Positions 1 through 6,590 of a DNA stretch of 21,280 nucleotides are shown here, in pieces. Position 1 is the stretch's first letter; each line of letters starts with the position of its first letter. A program made the translations under genes and the position numbers. This DNA is from DASTHS01 sp035718085 (GTDB lineage: Bacteria > Actinomycetota > Acidimicrobiia > Acidimicrobiales > Palsa-688), in NCBI GenBank assembly GCA_035718085.1, contig DASTHS010000221.1:1-21280 (forward strand), read 5' to 3'. A model generated the notes under the pieces. It made no database searches and was not told where the DNA came from. It saw only the letters and a program-made list of their open reading frames with translations.

Positions 1-829
1 GCACGTGGTACGCGGCGGCGTGGGCCACCGCCCAGGCCGCGACCTGCCAGGCGAGCTGCTCGGGCAGCGCGACGGCGAGCACGGGCGCGCCGAACTGGGC
101 CGTGGCGGCGTCGGCGAGGGCACCGGGCGCCGGGGCGGCCCCCTCGAAGGCGGCGGCGTGGCAGGTCAGGGCGGCGGGCTCCTCGCCGGTGACGGCGACG
201 GCGATGGCGCGCCCCTCGGCTTCGTGGGACGCGTAGGCGGTCGGTGCTGCGCTCAGCTGCACCGCCTGGGCCGCCTCGGTGACCGGCAGCGTGTCCCACC
301 CGGGCACCTTCCGGAGGTGGGTGTAGAAGGCGGCCGCGGCGTAGGCCGGGTCGAGGATCTCGGTGCGGGTGCCCCACCCCTGCGACGGCCGCTGCTGGAA
401 CAGGCCCACCGAGTCGCGGTCGCCGTAGGTGAGGTCGTGCAGGTGGCTCTCCTGCAACGCCGTGGTCACGGCCACCGTGACGGCGTGGTCGGGCATGCCG
501 AGGCGATGACCGACCGCAGCGATGATCGCGGCGTTCTGGGCCTGGGCCGGGTCGAGCTGCCACCGGCCCACGGTGGTGGCGACGGTGCAGACGGGGCTGG
601 CCGGGCCACCGGTTCGGCCCGGGCGCACGGCCAGCACCACGCCGACGACCGCGGCCCCGACCAGTGCGACGGCGCCCCACGCCGCCCCGCGCCGGGCGCG
701 GGGGCGCCGCGCCGAGCCCGGCCTGCGGGCGGCGGCCGTCCCCCCGCGCCGTGGCACCGGGGGGTGGGTCCTGGCGCGGGTGGGGGCGGGGGGCACGCTG
801 CGATCGTGCCCCCCGGCGGCCGCCCGCAC
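1..829 (-). CDS. Membrane-anchored protein with a transglycosylase-like motif, C-terminus cut by the window edge
   Basis: A minus-strand frame stays open from position 829 to the left edge (276 residues, no stop). From the GTG at 829, a basic Pro/Arg-rich cytoplasmic tail (residues 1-50) precedes one membrane helix (about 51-68). An extracytoplasmic domain follows. It contains ALQES (Glu127-Ser128) and then GLFQQRPSQGWGT (142-154). The Glu-Ser pair followed by a GLxQ motif is the arrangement of SLT/lysozyme-fold transglycosylases. The whole domain matches a widespread actinobacterial family of unknown function that is often mislabelled as a metal transporter. The visible end (WQVAAWAVAHAAAYHV) looks close to the family's C-terminus, so perhaps 15-40 residues are missing. 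I chose GTG 829 because GGGGG lies six bases upstream; GTG 796 or 757 are alternatives. It lies 15 bases after the ATPase-GAF gene and is probably co-transcribed. A peptidoglycan-cleaving role is inference. Confidence 0.8.
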   Translation of the reverse strand, partial: MRAAAGGHDRSVPPAPTRARTHPPVPRRGGTAAARRPGSARRPRARRGAAWGAVALVGAAVVGVVLAVRPGRTGGPASPVCTVATTVGRWQLDPAQAQNAAIIAAVGHRLGMPDHAVTVAVTTALQESHLHDLTYGDRDSVGLFQQRPSQGWGTRTEILDPAYAAAAFYTHLRKVPGWDTLPVTEAAQAVQLSAAPTAYASHEAEGRAIAVAVTGEEPAALTCHAAAFEGAAPAPGALADAATAQFGAPVLAVALPEQLAWQVAAWAVAHAAAYHV

Positions 830-844
830 CCGTCACCCCCGAGC

Positions 845-2410
845 TCAGGTGGGCGGGTCGACGACCTGCATCCGGCGGTGCACGGCCGTTGCCACCTGCA
901 CGAGCAGGTCGAGGTCGCCGGAGGTGAAGTCGCGTGCCCGCTGGAAGCCCACGACGATCGCCCCGGCGGCGGGGGGCTGCTGCCCGATGGGCACCCACAC
1001 GCCGGTGGGGTTGGCGGCGATCGGCTCGGAGGGCACCAGGGCCGGGTAGCGGACCCGTCGCTCTTCGGGGGTGCGCAGCACGATGGGCACGGCGGTGCGC
1101 ACGGTCTCGGAGATGGGGTTGTCGTGGGTGACCGGGTAGCGGCGGCCGTGGGGCTCGTCGGGCCGGTAGCCGACGCGGTCGACGCTGGCGACGTGGGCGC
1201 CGTCGGCCTCGACGAGGAGCAGGTTGACGAACGCGGCGCCGAGGTCGGTCGAGATGCGGCGCACGGTCGCGGCGGCGAGGGCCGCCAGGTCTGGCGCGGC
1301 GGCGAGACCGGCCTCGATGCGGGCGAGGAGGTCGTGGCGGCGCTGGCTGAGGGGGCCCGTGGCCGGGCGGCCGCTCGGCGCCACGACCGGGAAGGGGCAG
1401 GGCCGGCTCTGCCGGCCGGCCACCTGGCGCACCACCTCCTCGTAGAACCATCGACGGAACGCAACGACCTCGGGTGAGGGCCCGACGGCCAGCAGCTCGC
1501 CCGTCGCCCGGGCGCGGTGCATCTCGGCCAGCAGGCGGTCGAGGTCGCTCAGCTGGCCCGCCAGCCCCGGCGGCACGTCGGCGACCACGTCGGCGAGGCG
1601 GTCGCCGCGCTCGCGGGCGGCGCGCACGGCCGGGGCGTGCGACAGCTGACTGGGCCGGAGCTGGTCGCGCAGGTCGTTGGCCCTGGCGGCCAGGGCGCGC
1701 AACGGCGCCGGGGCCCCGTCGGCCATGGCCAGCACCTGCAGCTCCCGCATGGCGTCGTCGAACTGCCGGTCGGAGGCCTGCACCAGACGCACGGGCAGGG
1801 CGACGAGGCGCACCTGCACGCTGTCGGCCGGGACCCGCTCGGGGCCGGCCTGCGTGGTGACCGGGGCGTCGACGGTGACACCCCCCTCGGCGCCCACCTC
1901 CGCCCACACGGTCTTGCCGTCGTCGCGTTCGTCGACCCCCCACCGCTGCGACAGGGCGGCCACCAGTTCGAGGCCCCGCCCGGTGGTCGGGAGGGCGGCG
2001 ACGGGGTCGTCGGGGTCGAGGTCGCCGAACTCGTCGAACACGTCGATGGGGCCGGTCGGCGACGCGTGCGGCTCGGGGGGCACGATCGTGCGCGCCGTGG
2101 CGTCGGTCACCTCGACACGGACGACGGCGACGCCGGCACGCACCGCCACCTCGACGGGGGTGCGGGCGTGCAGCACGGCGTTGGTGACCAGCTCCGACGC
2201 GACGAGGGCGGCGTCGTCGGCGATGTCGCCCCGGGTGCGGCCTCGCCGGCACACGGCTGACACGAGGGCCCGGGCGTCGGCGACGCTGTTGAGCACCGGC
2301 TCGAGCACGGCCCCGCCTCCTGCGGGGCTCAGGTCGCTGCCGGCTTCGTCGGCGGGAGGGCCGGGCGGGGCGGCGACCTCGGCCCGCTCGTCAGGCCCCG
2401 GGGCGCGCAC
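845..2410 (-). CDS. RsbW-type histidine-kinase-like ATPase with C-terminal GAF domain
   Basis: 521 residues from a GTG start. Residues about 40-172 form a HATPase_c_2 (RsbW/SpoIIAB anti-sigma kinase) domain. The N-box is ELVTNAVLHA (73-82), the G-box is TTGRGLELV (142-150), and the fold ends in KTVWAEV (166-172). A helical middle region (about 200-345, rich in Arg/Leu/Ala, including RRWFYEEVVRQVAGR) leads to a GAF-type sensor domain (about 360-515). Its landmarks are VNLLLVEADGAHVASV, GVWVPIG and a closing helix. No SpoIIE/PP2C phosphatase domain and no membrane segment are visible, so this is probably a cytoplasmic ligand-sensing partner of an anti-sigma or anti-anti-sigma switch. The partner is not in the window. 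The start overlaps the end of the upstream acetyltransferase gene by 20 bases, which suggests an operon. The domain calls are firm; the regulatory role is inference. Confidence 0.85.
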   Translation of the reverse strand: MRAPGPDERAEVAAPPGPPADEAGSDLSPAGGGAVLEPVLNSVADARALVSAVCRRGRTRGDIADDAALVASELVTNAVLHARTPVEVAVRAGVAVVRVEVTDATARTIVPPEPHASPTGPIDVFDEFGDLDPDDPVAALPTTGRGLELVAALSQRWGVDERDDGKTVWAEVGAEGGVTVDAPVTTQAGPERVPADSVQVRLVALPVRLVQASDRQFDDAMRELQVLAMADGAPAPLRALAARANDLRDQLRPSQLSHAPAVRAARERGDRLADVVADVPPGLAGQLSDLDRLLAEMHRARATGELLAVGPSPEVVAFRRWFYEEVVRQVAGRQSRPCPFPVVAPSGRPATGPLSQRRHDLLARIEAGLAAAPDLAALAAATVRRISTDLGAAFVNLLLVEADGAHVASVDRVGYRPDEPHGRRYPVTHDNPISETVRTAVPIVLRTPEERRVRYPALVPSEPIAANPTGVWVPIGQQPPAAGAIVVGFQRARDFTSGDLDLLVQVATAVHRRMQVVDPPT

Positions 2411-2879
2411 GCAGGTCTTTCTCGCCCCAGAAGCAGGCGTCGGGGTTGGCGTTGTAGTCGGCGATCGGCCGGTAGCCGCTGCGCTCGTAGAGCGCCTGGG
2501 CGTGCGGCTGCGCCGGGCCGGTGTCGAGGCGCAGCAGCCGGTAGCCGAGCGTCGCCGCCGCCCGCTCGAGCGCCGCCAGGAGGGCTGCGGCCACGCCGCG
2601 GCCGCGCCACCCGGGCACGACGTACATGCGCTTGATCTCGCCGACCTCGTCGTCGATCCGTTTGACGCCTCCGCAGGCGACCGGGACGTCGTCCGCCCAG
2701 CCGACGAGGAAGGTGCCGCCCGGGGGGGCGAAGTCGACCGGGGTCGCCGACGGGCGCCCGGCGCCGTCGATGCGCCCGTAGACGGCGGCGAGCTCGACGA
2801 TCATCGCCTCGAGCAGCTCGGCCGCCGGCGGTCGCGCCGCGTCGGCAGCCTCGAACCGGAGGGTGGCGGGCGCGTGCAC
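2391..2879 (-). CDS. GNAT-family N-acetyltransferase
   Basis: 162 residues from GTG at 2879. The acetyl-CoA binding segment is KRMYVVPGWRGRGVAAALLAALE (split as RMYVVPG then WRGRGVAAALL), with the Q/RxxGxG/A signature RGRGVA. A C-terminal LYERSGYRPIADYN closes the GNAT fold. Members of this family transfer an acetyl group from acetyl-CoA to a small amine or protein N-terminus; the substrate here cannot be read from sequence. The frame stays open upstream to 2972, but that would run through the divergent promoter and into the neighbouring gene. The GTG at 2879 sits nine bases after a TACCGT hexamer (2889-2894), so I prefer it as an almost leaderless start. It is the first gene of a minus-strand unit with the ATPase-GAF gene. 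Confidence 0.85.
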   Translation of the reverse strand: MHAPATLRFEAADAARPPAAELLEAMIVELAAVYGRIDGAGRPSATPVDFAPPGGTFLVGWADDVPVACGGVKRIDDEVGEIKRMYVVPGWRGRGVAAALLAALERAAATLGYRLLRLDTGPAQPHAQALYERSGYRPIADYNANPDACFWGEKDLRARPGA

Positions 2880-2922
2880 GGCAGATCCACGGTATCTGAG
2901 CAGCGCCCTAGTCTTCGGCCCC
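2880..2922. promoter_or_regulatory. 43-base divergent promoter region with two outward -10 hexamers
   Basis: On the plus strand TAGTCT (2909-2914) lies eight bases before the GTG at 2923. On the minus strand TACCGT (2889-2894) lies nine bases before the GTG at 2879. Both genes would therefore start transcription at or very near their start codons, and neither has a Shine-Dalgarno sequence. The two promoters are so close that their polymerase footprints overlap, so simultaneous firing is unlikely. No convincing -35 element is visible for either. Confidence 0.55.
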
Positions 2923-3546
2923 GTGCAGGGCCGGGTGTACACCGTCGGGGGGGTCGTCGCCGGCGTCGCCATCGCCCTCGGGTCGGTGCCCTACCTGGCC
3001 GGGGCCGCCCACACGCTGGCGTCGGCGGCCGAATCGCTGGTAGGCGCCGGCGGGCAGCGGCTGCTGGCCGCCGCCGCGTCCAGCGGCGCCCCGGCGACGG
3101 TGGTGCAGGTGGCCACCGCTGCGGTCGCCGTGGTGCTGCCGGGCTGCACGGCGCTGCTGGCGGTGCTCGCCGCCCGGGGCACGCTGCAGCTGCGCGCCGT
3201 GGTCGCCCTCGCCCTGGCGGCGCTGGGGGCGGCCAGCTTCGCCTACCAAGCCCACGGGCACGCGGCCGGGGCGCTGGTGCTGGCGCTCGCCGTCGGCGGC
3301 CTGGCGGTGGCGGCCACCGGGCCGCTGGTGGTGTTCCCGCTGTGCGCCCTGGCCGGCCTGCTCGGAGGCGAGACGTTGCCCTCCCTGCTGTCGACCGGCG
3401 CCGGCTCGCTGGCCGCCGGGCCGGCCGGGTTGGTGCACGCGGCGTTGTACGGGACCCCTGGGTCACCGCTGTGGCTGCGCATCGCGCTCCTCGTGCTCGG
3501 CGCCGTGCCCTTCGCCGCCGCCGCCCGGGTGGTGCTGGGCAGGTAG
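2923..3546 (+). CDS. Polytopic membrane protein of unknown function
   Basis: 207 residues from GTG 2923, strongly hydrophobic and Ala/Val/Leu/Gly-rich. About five membrane segments are visible: near residues 6-28, 66-92, 97-116, 120-152 (long, possibly two helices) and 183-203. No charged catalytic cluster, transporter signature or recognised domain is visible. The frame is open further upstream to 2863, but that extension would overlap the divergent acetyltransferase gene. The TAGTCT hexamer eight bases before GTG 2923 supports the shorter start and a leaderless message. It is a single-gene unit convergent with the UDP-glucose dehydrogenase gene. I do not recognise the family. Strand and frame are supported by codon bias and by the helices being in this frame. 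Confidence 0.75.
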   Translation: MQGRVYTVGGVVAGVAIALGSVPYLAGAAHTLASAAESLVGAGGQRLLAAAASSGAPATVVQVATAAVAVVLPGCTALLAVLAARGTLQLRAVVALALAALGAASFAYQAHGHAAGALVLALAVGGLAVAATGPLVVFPLCALAGLLGGETLPSLLSTGAGSLAAGPAGLVHAALYGTPGSPLWLRIALLVLGAVPFAAAARVVLGR

Positions 3547-3558
3547 ACGCCCGGCCGG

Positions 3559-3587
3559 CATCCCGGGTGGGGGCGCCCGGCGGGATG
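3559..3587. terminator. Candidate bidirectional hairpin between convergent genes
   Basis: CATCCC (3559-3564) pairs with GGGATG (3582-3587), with further G/C pairing possible inside. It lies between the stop of the membrane protein (3546) and the stop of the dehydrogenase (3615). There is no U-tract, as is usual for hairpin ends in very GC-rich actinobacteria, so termination is inferred from position. Confidence 0.4.
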
Positions 3588-3614
3588 AGGCCACGGCGCC
3601 ACTCGCCCCGCCGA

Positions 3615-5015
3615 TCAGCGGGCGGGGGCGGCGTCGGTGGTGGCAGCGGCCGGCGTGGCGGCGCCGGGGTGGCGGGCGTGGCGGCCGACCCCGCGGTAGC
3701 GGAAGCCGGCGGCCTCGACCGTCGGCGGGTCGAACATGTTGCGCCCGTCGAAGAACAGGTCGCCCTTGGCGCCGGCGCGCAGGGCGGCCAGATCGAGGGC
3801 GGCGAACTGCGCCCAGTCGGTGGCGACCACCACGGCGTCGACGCCCGCACAGGCCGCCTCCGCCGAGCCGGCGATCCGCACCTCCGGGCTGGCCGGCAGC
3901 CGGTCGACCACCGGGTCGTACGCGCTCACGAAGCACCCCCGGGCGACGAGCTCCTCGGCGATCGCCACCGCCGGCGAGTCGCGCAGGTCGTCGGTCTCCG
4001 GCTTGAACGCCAGGCCGAGCAGCCCGATCCGGGCGCCGCGCAGTGTGCGCAGGTCACGCAGCAAGACGTCGACCGCGTGGTGGCGCTGGTCGAGGTTCAC
4101 CGCCATCGTCGCCTCGAGGAGCTTGGCCCGGAACCCGTAGTCGCCGGCGGTCGAGATCAACGCCTGGACGTCCTTGCCGAAGCACGACCCACCCCACCCC
4201 AGCCCGGCCTGCAAGAACCGCGGGCCGATGCGGGTGTCGAGCCCCATCCCCGCCGTCACCTCCGCGACGTCCGCGCCGACGAGCTCGCAGAGCCGGGCGA
4301 CCTCGTTCGCGAAGCTGATCTTGGTCGCCAAGAACGCGTTCGACGCGTACTTGGTCATCTCCGCGGTCACCAGATCGGTGCGCACCAACGGCACCGGCGA
4401 CCCCGGCGGCTCGCCGGGCAGCTCCTGGCGCAGGATCGGCCCGTAGAGCTCCGCGAGCACATCCAGCGCCCGCTCGTCATCGGATCCGAGCACCACCCGG
4501 TCGGGGTGCAGGTAATCGCCCACCGCGGAGCCCTCCCGGAGGAACTCCGGGTTCGACACCACCGCGTAGAGCCCCTCGATCGCCGCAGGGTCGTCCGCGA
4601 CCTCCTCGATCATGCTCGACAGCCACCGGCCGCTGCCCACCGGCACCGTGCTCTTGTTCACCAACACGTGGTAGCTGCCCAGGTTGGCGGCGATCGACCG
4701 GGCCACCCCGATCATCGCCGTCATGTCGGGCAGCCCGTCAGCCCCCGACGGGGTGCCCACGCACACGAAGACCACCTCCGACGCCGCCATCGCGTCGGCG
4801 AAGTCGTCGGTGAAACGCAACCGGCCCGCCGCCATCCCCGCGCCCAGCAACTCGTCCAGGCCCGGCTCGAAGAACGGCGCCCGCCCCCCCGCCAGCTCCG
4901 CCAGCTTCGCCGGGTCCGACTCCACCCCAACCACCCGGTGACCGACATGCGCCAAACAGGCGGCCACCACCGTCCCCACATAGCCGCTGCCGATCACCGC
5001 CACCGTCGAGACCAT
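3615..5015 (-). CDS. ugd: UDP-glucose 6-dehydrogenase
   Basis: 466 residues, a normal length for the family. The enzyme oxidises UDP-glucose to UDP-glucuronate with two NAD+. Order of elements: N-terminal Rossmann motif GSGYVG (9-14) with Glu32 at the end of the second strand; NPEFLREGSAVGDY (155-168) typical of the active site; KYASNAFLATKISFANE in the central helix (222-238); the catalytic loop GGSCFGKD with Cys278; then the C-terminal UDP-binding domain with GLAFKPETDDLRDSPA and a closing FFDGRNMFDP. All key residues are present. The ATG at 5015 has no ribosome binding site but has CATACT (5022-5027) six bases before it, so translation is probably leaderless. It lies 46 bases after the UXS-like gene on the same strand, and the two enzymes catalyse consecutive steps towards UDP-xylose. 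Confidence 0.95.
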   Translation of the reverse strand: MVSTVAVIGSGYVGTVVAACLAHVGHRVVGVESDPAKLAELAGGRAPFFEPGLDELLGAGMAAGRLRFTDDFADAMAASEVVFVCVGTPSGADGLPDMTAMIGVARSIAANLGSYHVLVNKSTVPVGSGRWLSSMIEEVADDPAAIEGLYAVVSNPEFLREGSAVGDYLHPDRVVLGSDDERALDVLAELYGPILRQELPGEPPGSPVPLVRTDLVTAEMTKYASNAFLATKISFANEVARLCELVGADVAEVTAGMGLDTRIGPRFLQAGLGWGGSCFGKDVQALISTAGDYGFRAKLLEATMAVNLDQRHHAVDVLLRDLRTLRGARIGLLGLAFKPETDDLRDSPAVAIAEELVARGCFVSAYDPVVDRLPASPEVRIAGSAEAACAGVDAVVVATDWAQFAALDLAALRAGAKGDLFFDGRNMFDPPTVEAAGFRYRGVGRHARHPGAATPAAATTDAAPAR

Positions 5016-5021
5016 GGGAGC

Positions 5022-5051
5022 AGTATGGGCCGCGGCCGACGGCCGCAGCCC
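5022..5051 (-). promoter_or_regulatory. Hairpin abutting the -10 of the ugd gene
   Basis: On the plus strand, an 11-base arm at 5027-5037 pairs with 5041-5051 (loop GAC, one G-U pair). The hexamer CATACT (minus strand, 5022-5027) directly adjoins the hairpin and lies six bases before the ugd ATG. Transcripts from the UXS-like gene (stop at 5062) would form the hairpin, which could terminate them; the ugd promoter then starts afresh. The promoter reading is based on spacing only. Confidence 0.5.
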
Positions 5052-5061
5052 ACCCGGCGGG

Positions 5062-6045
5062 CTACGCGGGCGGGGGCACCGCCCGGCTGTCCGGGCGTCC
5101 GCGAGCGAGGGTGCTGCGCTGCCAGTCGACGGTGCGGGTCAGGCCGTCGCGCAGGTCGACGGAGGGGCGCCACCCGAGCAGGGCACCGGCGAGGGTGATG
5201 TCGGGGCGGCGCACCAGCGGGTCGTCGACCGGCAGCGGCTGGTGCTCGAGCGGCGACGACGAGCCGGTGACGTCGAGCACCACCGCCGCCAGCTCGAGGA
5301 TGGTCAGCTCGTTGGGGTTGCCGATGTTCACCGGCCCGGTGACCCCGTCGCCGGCGTCGAGCATGGCGATCAACCCGGCGATGGTGTCGTCGACGAAGCA
5401 GAGGCTTCGGGTCTGGGTGCCGTCCCCGAACACCGTGAGCGGCTCGCCGGCGAGGGCCTGGGCGACGAAGTTCGACGCGACCCGCCCGTCGCCGGGACCG
5501 AGACGGGGGCCGTAGGTGTTGAAGATCCGCACGATGGCGGTGTTCACGTCTCGGTAGCGGCGGTGCGCGGCGGTGAGCGCCTCGGCGAACCGCTTCGACT
5601 CGTCGTAGACGCTGCGGGGCCCGATGGGGTTGACGTTGCCCCAGTAGCTCTCCGGTTGCGGCGACACCTGCGGGTCGCCGTAGACCTCGCTGGTCGACGC
5701 CAGCACGAACCGGGCGCCGGACCGCTGCGCCAGGGCCAACGCCGCCGCGGTGCCCCGGCTGCCCACGTCGAGGGTCTCCAGGCCGAGCCGGAGGTAGGCG
5801 GGCGGTGAGGCCGGCGACGCCAGGTGGGCCACGCCGTCGACGCTGCCGCCGACAGGGATGCCCTGGCACACGTCGGCCTCGATGAAGGTGAAGCCGGGGT
5901 GGCCGGCGAAGCCGGCCAGGTTGCCGGGGTCGCCGGTCGAGAGGTTGTCGACGCAGACGACCTCGTCGCCCCTGCCCAGCAGCGCCTCGCAGAGATGGGA
6001 GCCGAGGAACCCGGCACCACCCGTCACCACGAACCGTCTGCTCAC
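5062..6045 (-). CDS. UDP-glucuronate decarboxylase-like SDR (UDP-xylose synthase)
   Basis: 327 residues from GTG 6045; the frame is open to a TTG at 6078. It is an extended short-chain dehydrogenase with the NAD-binding motif TGGAGFLG (8-15), the Ser of ASTSEVYGDP, and the catalytic YDESK. The stretch HPQPESYWGNVNPIGPR of classical UXS proteins is matched here by SPQPESYWGNVNPIGPRSVYDESKR, read in two parts. GRVASNFVAQALAGEPLTV and GDGTQTRSLCFVDD are also characteristic. UXS decarboxylates UDP-glucuronate to UDP-xylose through a bound NAD+ cycle. Its neighbour makes UDP-glucuronate, which supports this over a generic dTDP-glucose dehydratase or epimerase. The start is uncertain: GTG 6045 makes the Rossmann motif begin at the usual distance, with GGGAG about ten bases upstream. 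Confidence 0.85.
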   Translation of the reverse strand: MSRRFVVTGGAGFLGSHLCEALLGRGDEVVCVDNLSTGDPGNLAGFAGHPGFTFIEADVCQGIPVGGSVDGVAHLASPASPPAYLRLGLETLDVGSRGTAAALALAQRSGARFVLASTSEVYGDPQVSPQPESYWGNVNPIGPRSVYDESKRFAEALTAAHRRYRDVNTAIVRIFNTYGPRLGPGDGRVASNFVAQALAGEPLTVFGDGTQTRSLCFVDDTIAGLIAMLDAGDGVTGPVNIGNPNELTILELAAVVLDVTGSSSPLEHQPLPVDDPLVRRPDITLAGALLGWRPSVDLRDGLTRTVDWQRSTLARGRPDSRAVPPPA

Positions 6046-6104
6046 CCGCGCCCGTCTCCCGTCTGCATCGTCATCCAAGTTCGACCGTCGCCGGTGGACG
6101 GCGC

Positions 6105-6132
6105 GACGGCCCCGGTGCCTGCCGGGGCCGTC
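6105..6132 (-). terminator. Strong hairpin downstream of rplL
   Basis: An 11-base perfect stem (6105-6115 with 6122-6132) with a six-base loop lies 36 bases beyond the rplL stop and before the UXS-like gene. No U-tract follows. It is the second of two tandem hairpins here and is the best candidate for the end of the rplJ-rplL transcript. Confidence 0.65.
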
Positions 6133-6141
6133 GTGCCAGCA

Positions 6142-6162
6142 GCGCCCGGTTCACCCGGGCGC
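6142..6162 (-). terminator. Second hairpin directly after the rplL stop
   Basis: GCGCCCGG (6142-6149) pairs with CCGGGCGC (6155-6162) around a five-base loop, beginning five bases after the rplL stop codon. Together with the hairpin at 6105-6132 it forms a tandem terminator. It could also protect the 3' end of a very abundant mRNA. Confidence 0.55.
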
Positions 6163-6167
6163 CGGTG

Positions 6168-6551
6168 CTACTTGAGCTCGACGGTGGCGCCGGCGCCCTC
6201 GAGCTGCGCCTTGGCCTTCTCGGCGTCTTCCTTCGACACCTTCTCCAGGACGGGCTTGGGGGCGCTGTCCACCAGGTCCTTGGCCTCCTTCAGGCCGAGG
6301 CTGGTGAGCGAGCGCACCTCCTTGATCACCTGGATCTTCTTGTCGCCGGCGCTGGTGAGCACGACGTCGAACTCGTCCTGCTCCTCGGCGACGGGGGCGG
6401 CGTCGCCGCCGCCGGCCGGGGCGGCGGCGGCCACGGCGACGGGCGCAGCGGCGGTGACGCCGAAGCGCTCCTCGAACTCCTTCAGCAGCTCGGACAGCTC
6501 GAGGACCGTGAGGTTCGCGATGCTGTCGAGGATCTCTTCCTTGGTTGCCAT
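6168..6551 (-). CDS. rplL: Ribosomal protein bL12 (L7/L12)
   Basis: 127 residues, a normal length. The N-terminal dimerisation domain (about 1-32, TKEEILDSIANLTVLELSELL) binds L10. A flexible Ala/Pro/Gly hinge (about 36-55) follows. The C-terminal factor-binding domain (58-127) carries EFDVVLTSAGDKKIQVIKEVR and the conserved GLKEAKDLVDSAPKPVLEKVSKE region, read in parts. L12 dimers form the ribosomal stalk that recruits EF-Tu, EF-G and initiation and release factors. The ATG has AAGGAG eight bases upstream. It follows rplJ by 39 bases, and the two are surely co-transcribed. Confidence 0.98.
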   Translation of the reverse strand: MATKEEILDSIANLTVLELSELLKEFEERFGVTAAAPVAVAAAAPAGGGDAAPVAEEQDEFDVVLTSAGDKKIQVIKEVRSLTSLGLKEAKDLVDSAPKPVLEKVSKEDAEKAKAQLEGAGATVELK

Positions 6552-6590
6552 CGGTGGTGCTCCTTGCGGGTGTGGAAGGTGGGTGGGGTG

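Noticed and set aside
5..1477. Plus-strand open frame of 490 codons at the left end
   Set aside because: Gly/Arg-rich shadow. The minus-strand frame in the same place encodes the transglycosylase-like protein and the GAF domain.
2880..2972. Longer N-terminus of the GNAT gene starting at 2972
   Set aside because: It would run through the divergent promoter and the start of the membrane protein; residues there have no similarity to GNAT N-termini.
1677..5198. Plus-strand open frame of more than 1100 codons
   Set aside because: It is antisense to the ATPase-GAF, acetyltransferase and ugd genes and also overlaps the same-strand membrane-protein gene in another frame; the product is Arg/Ala/Pro-rich with no domain. 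A by-product of the very high GC.
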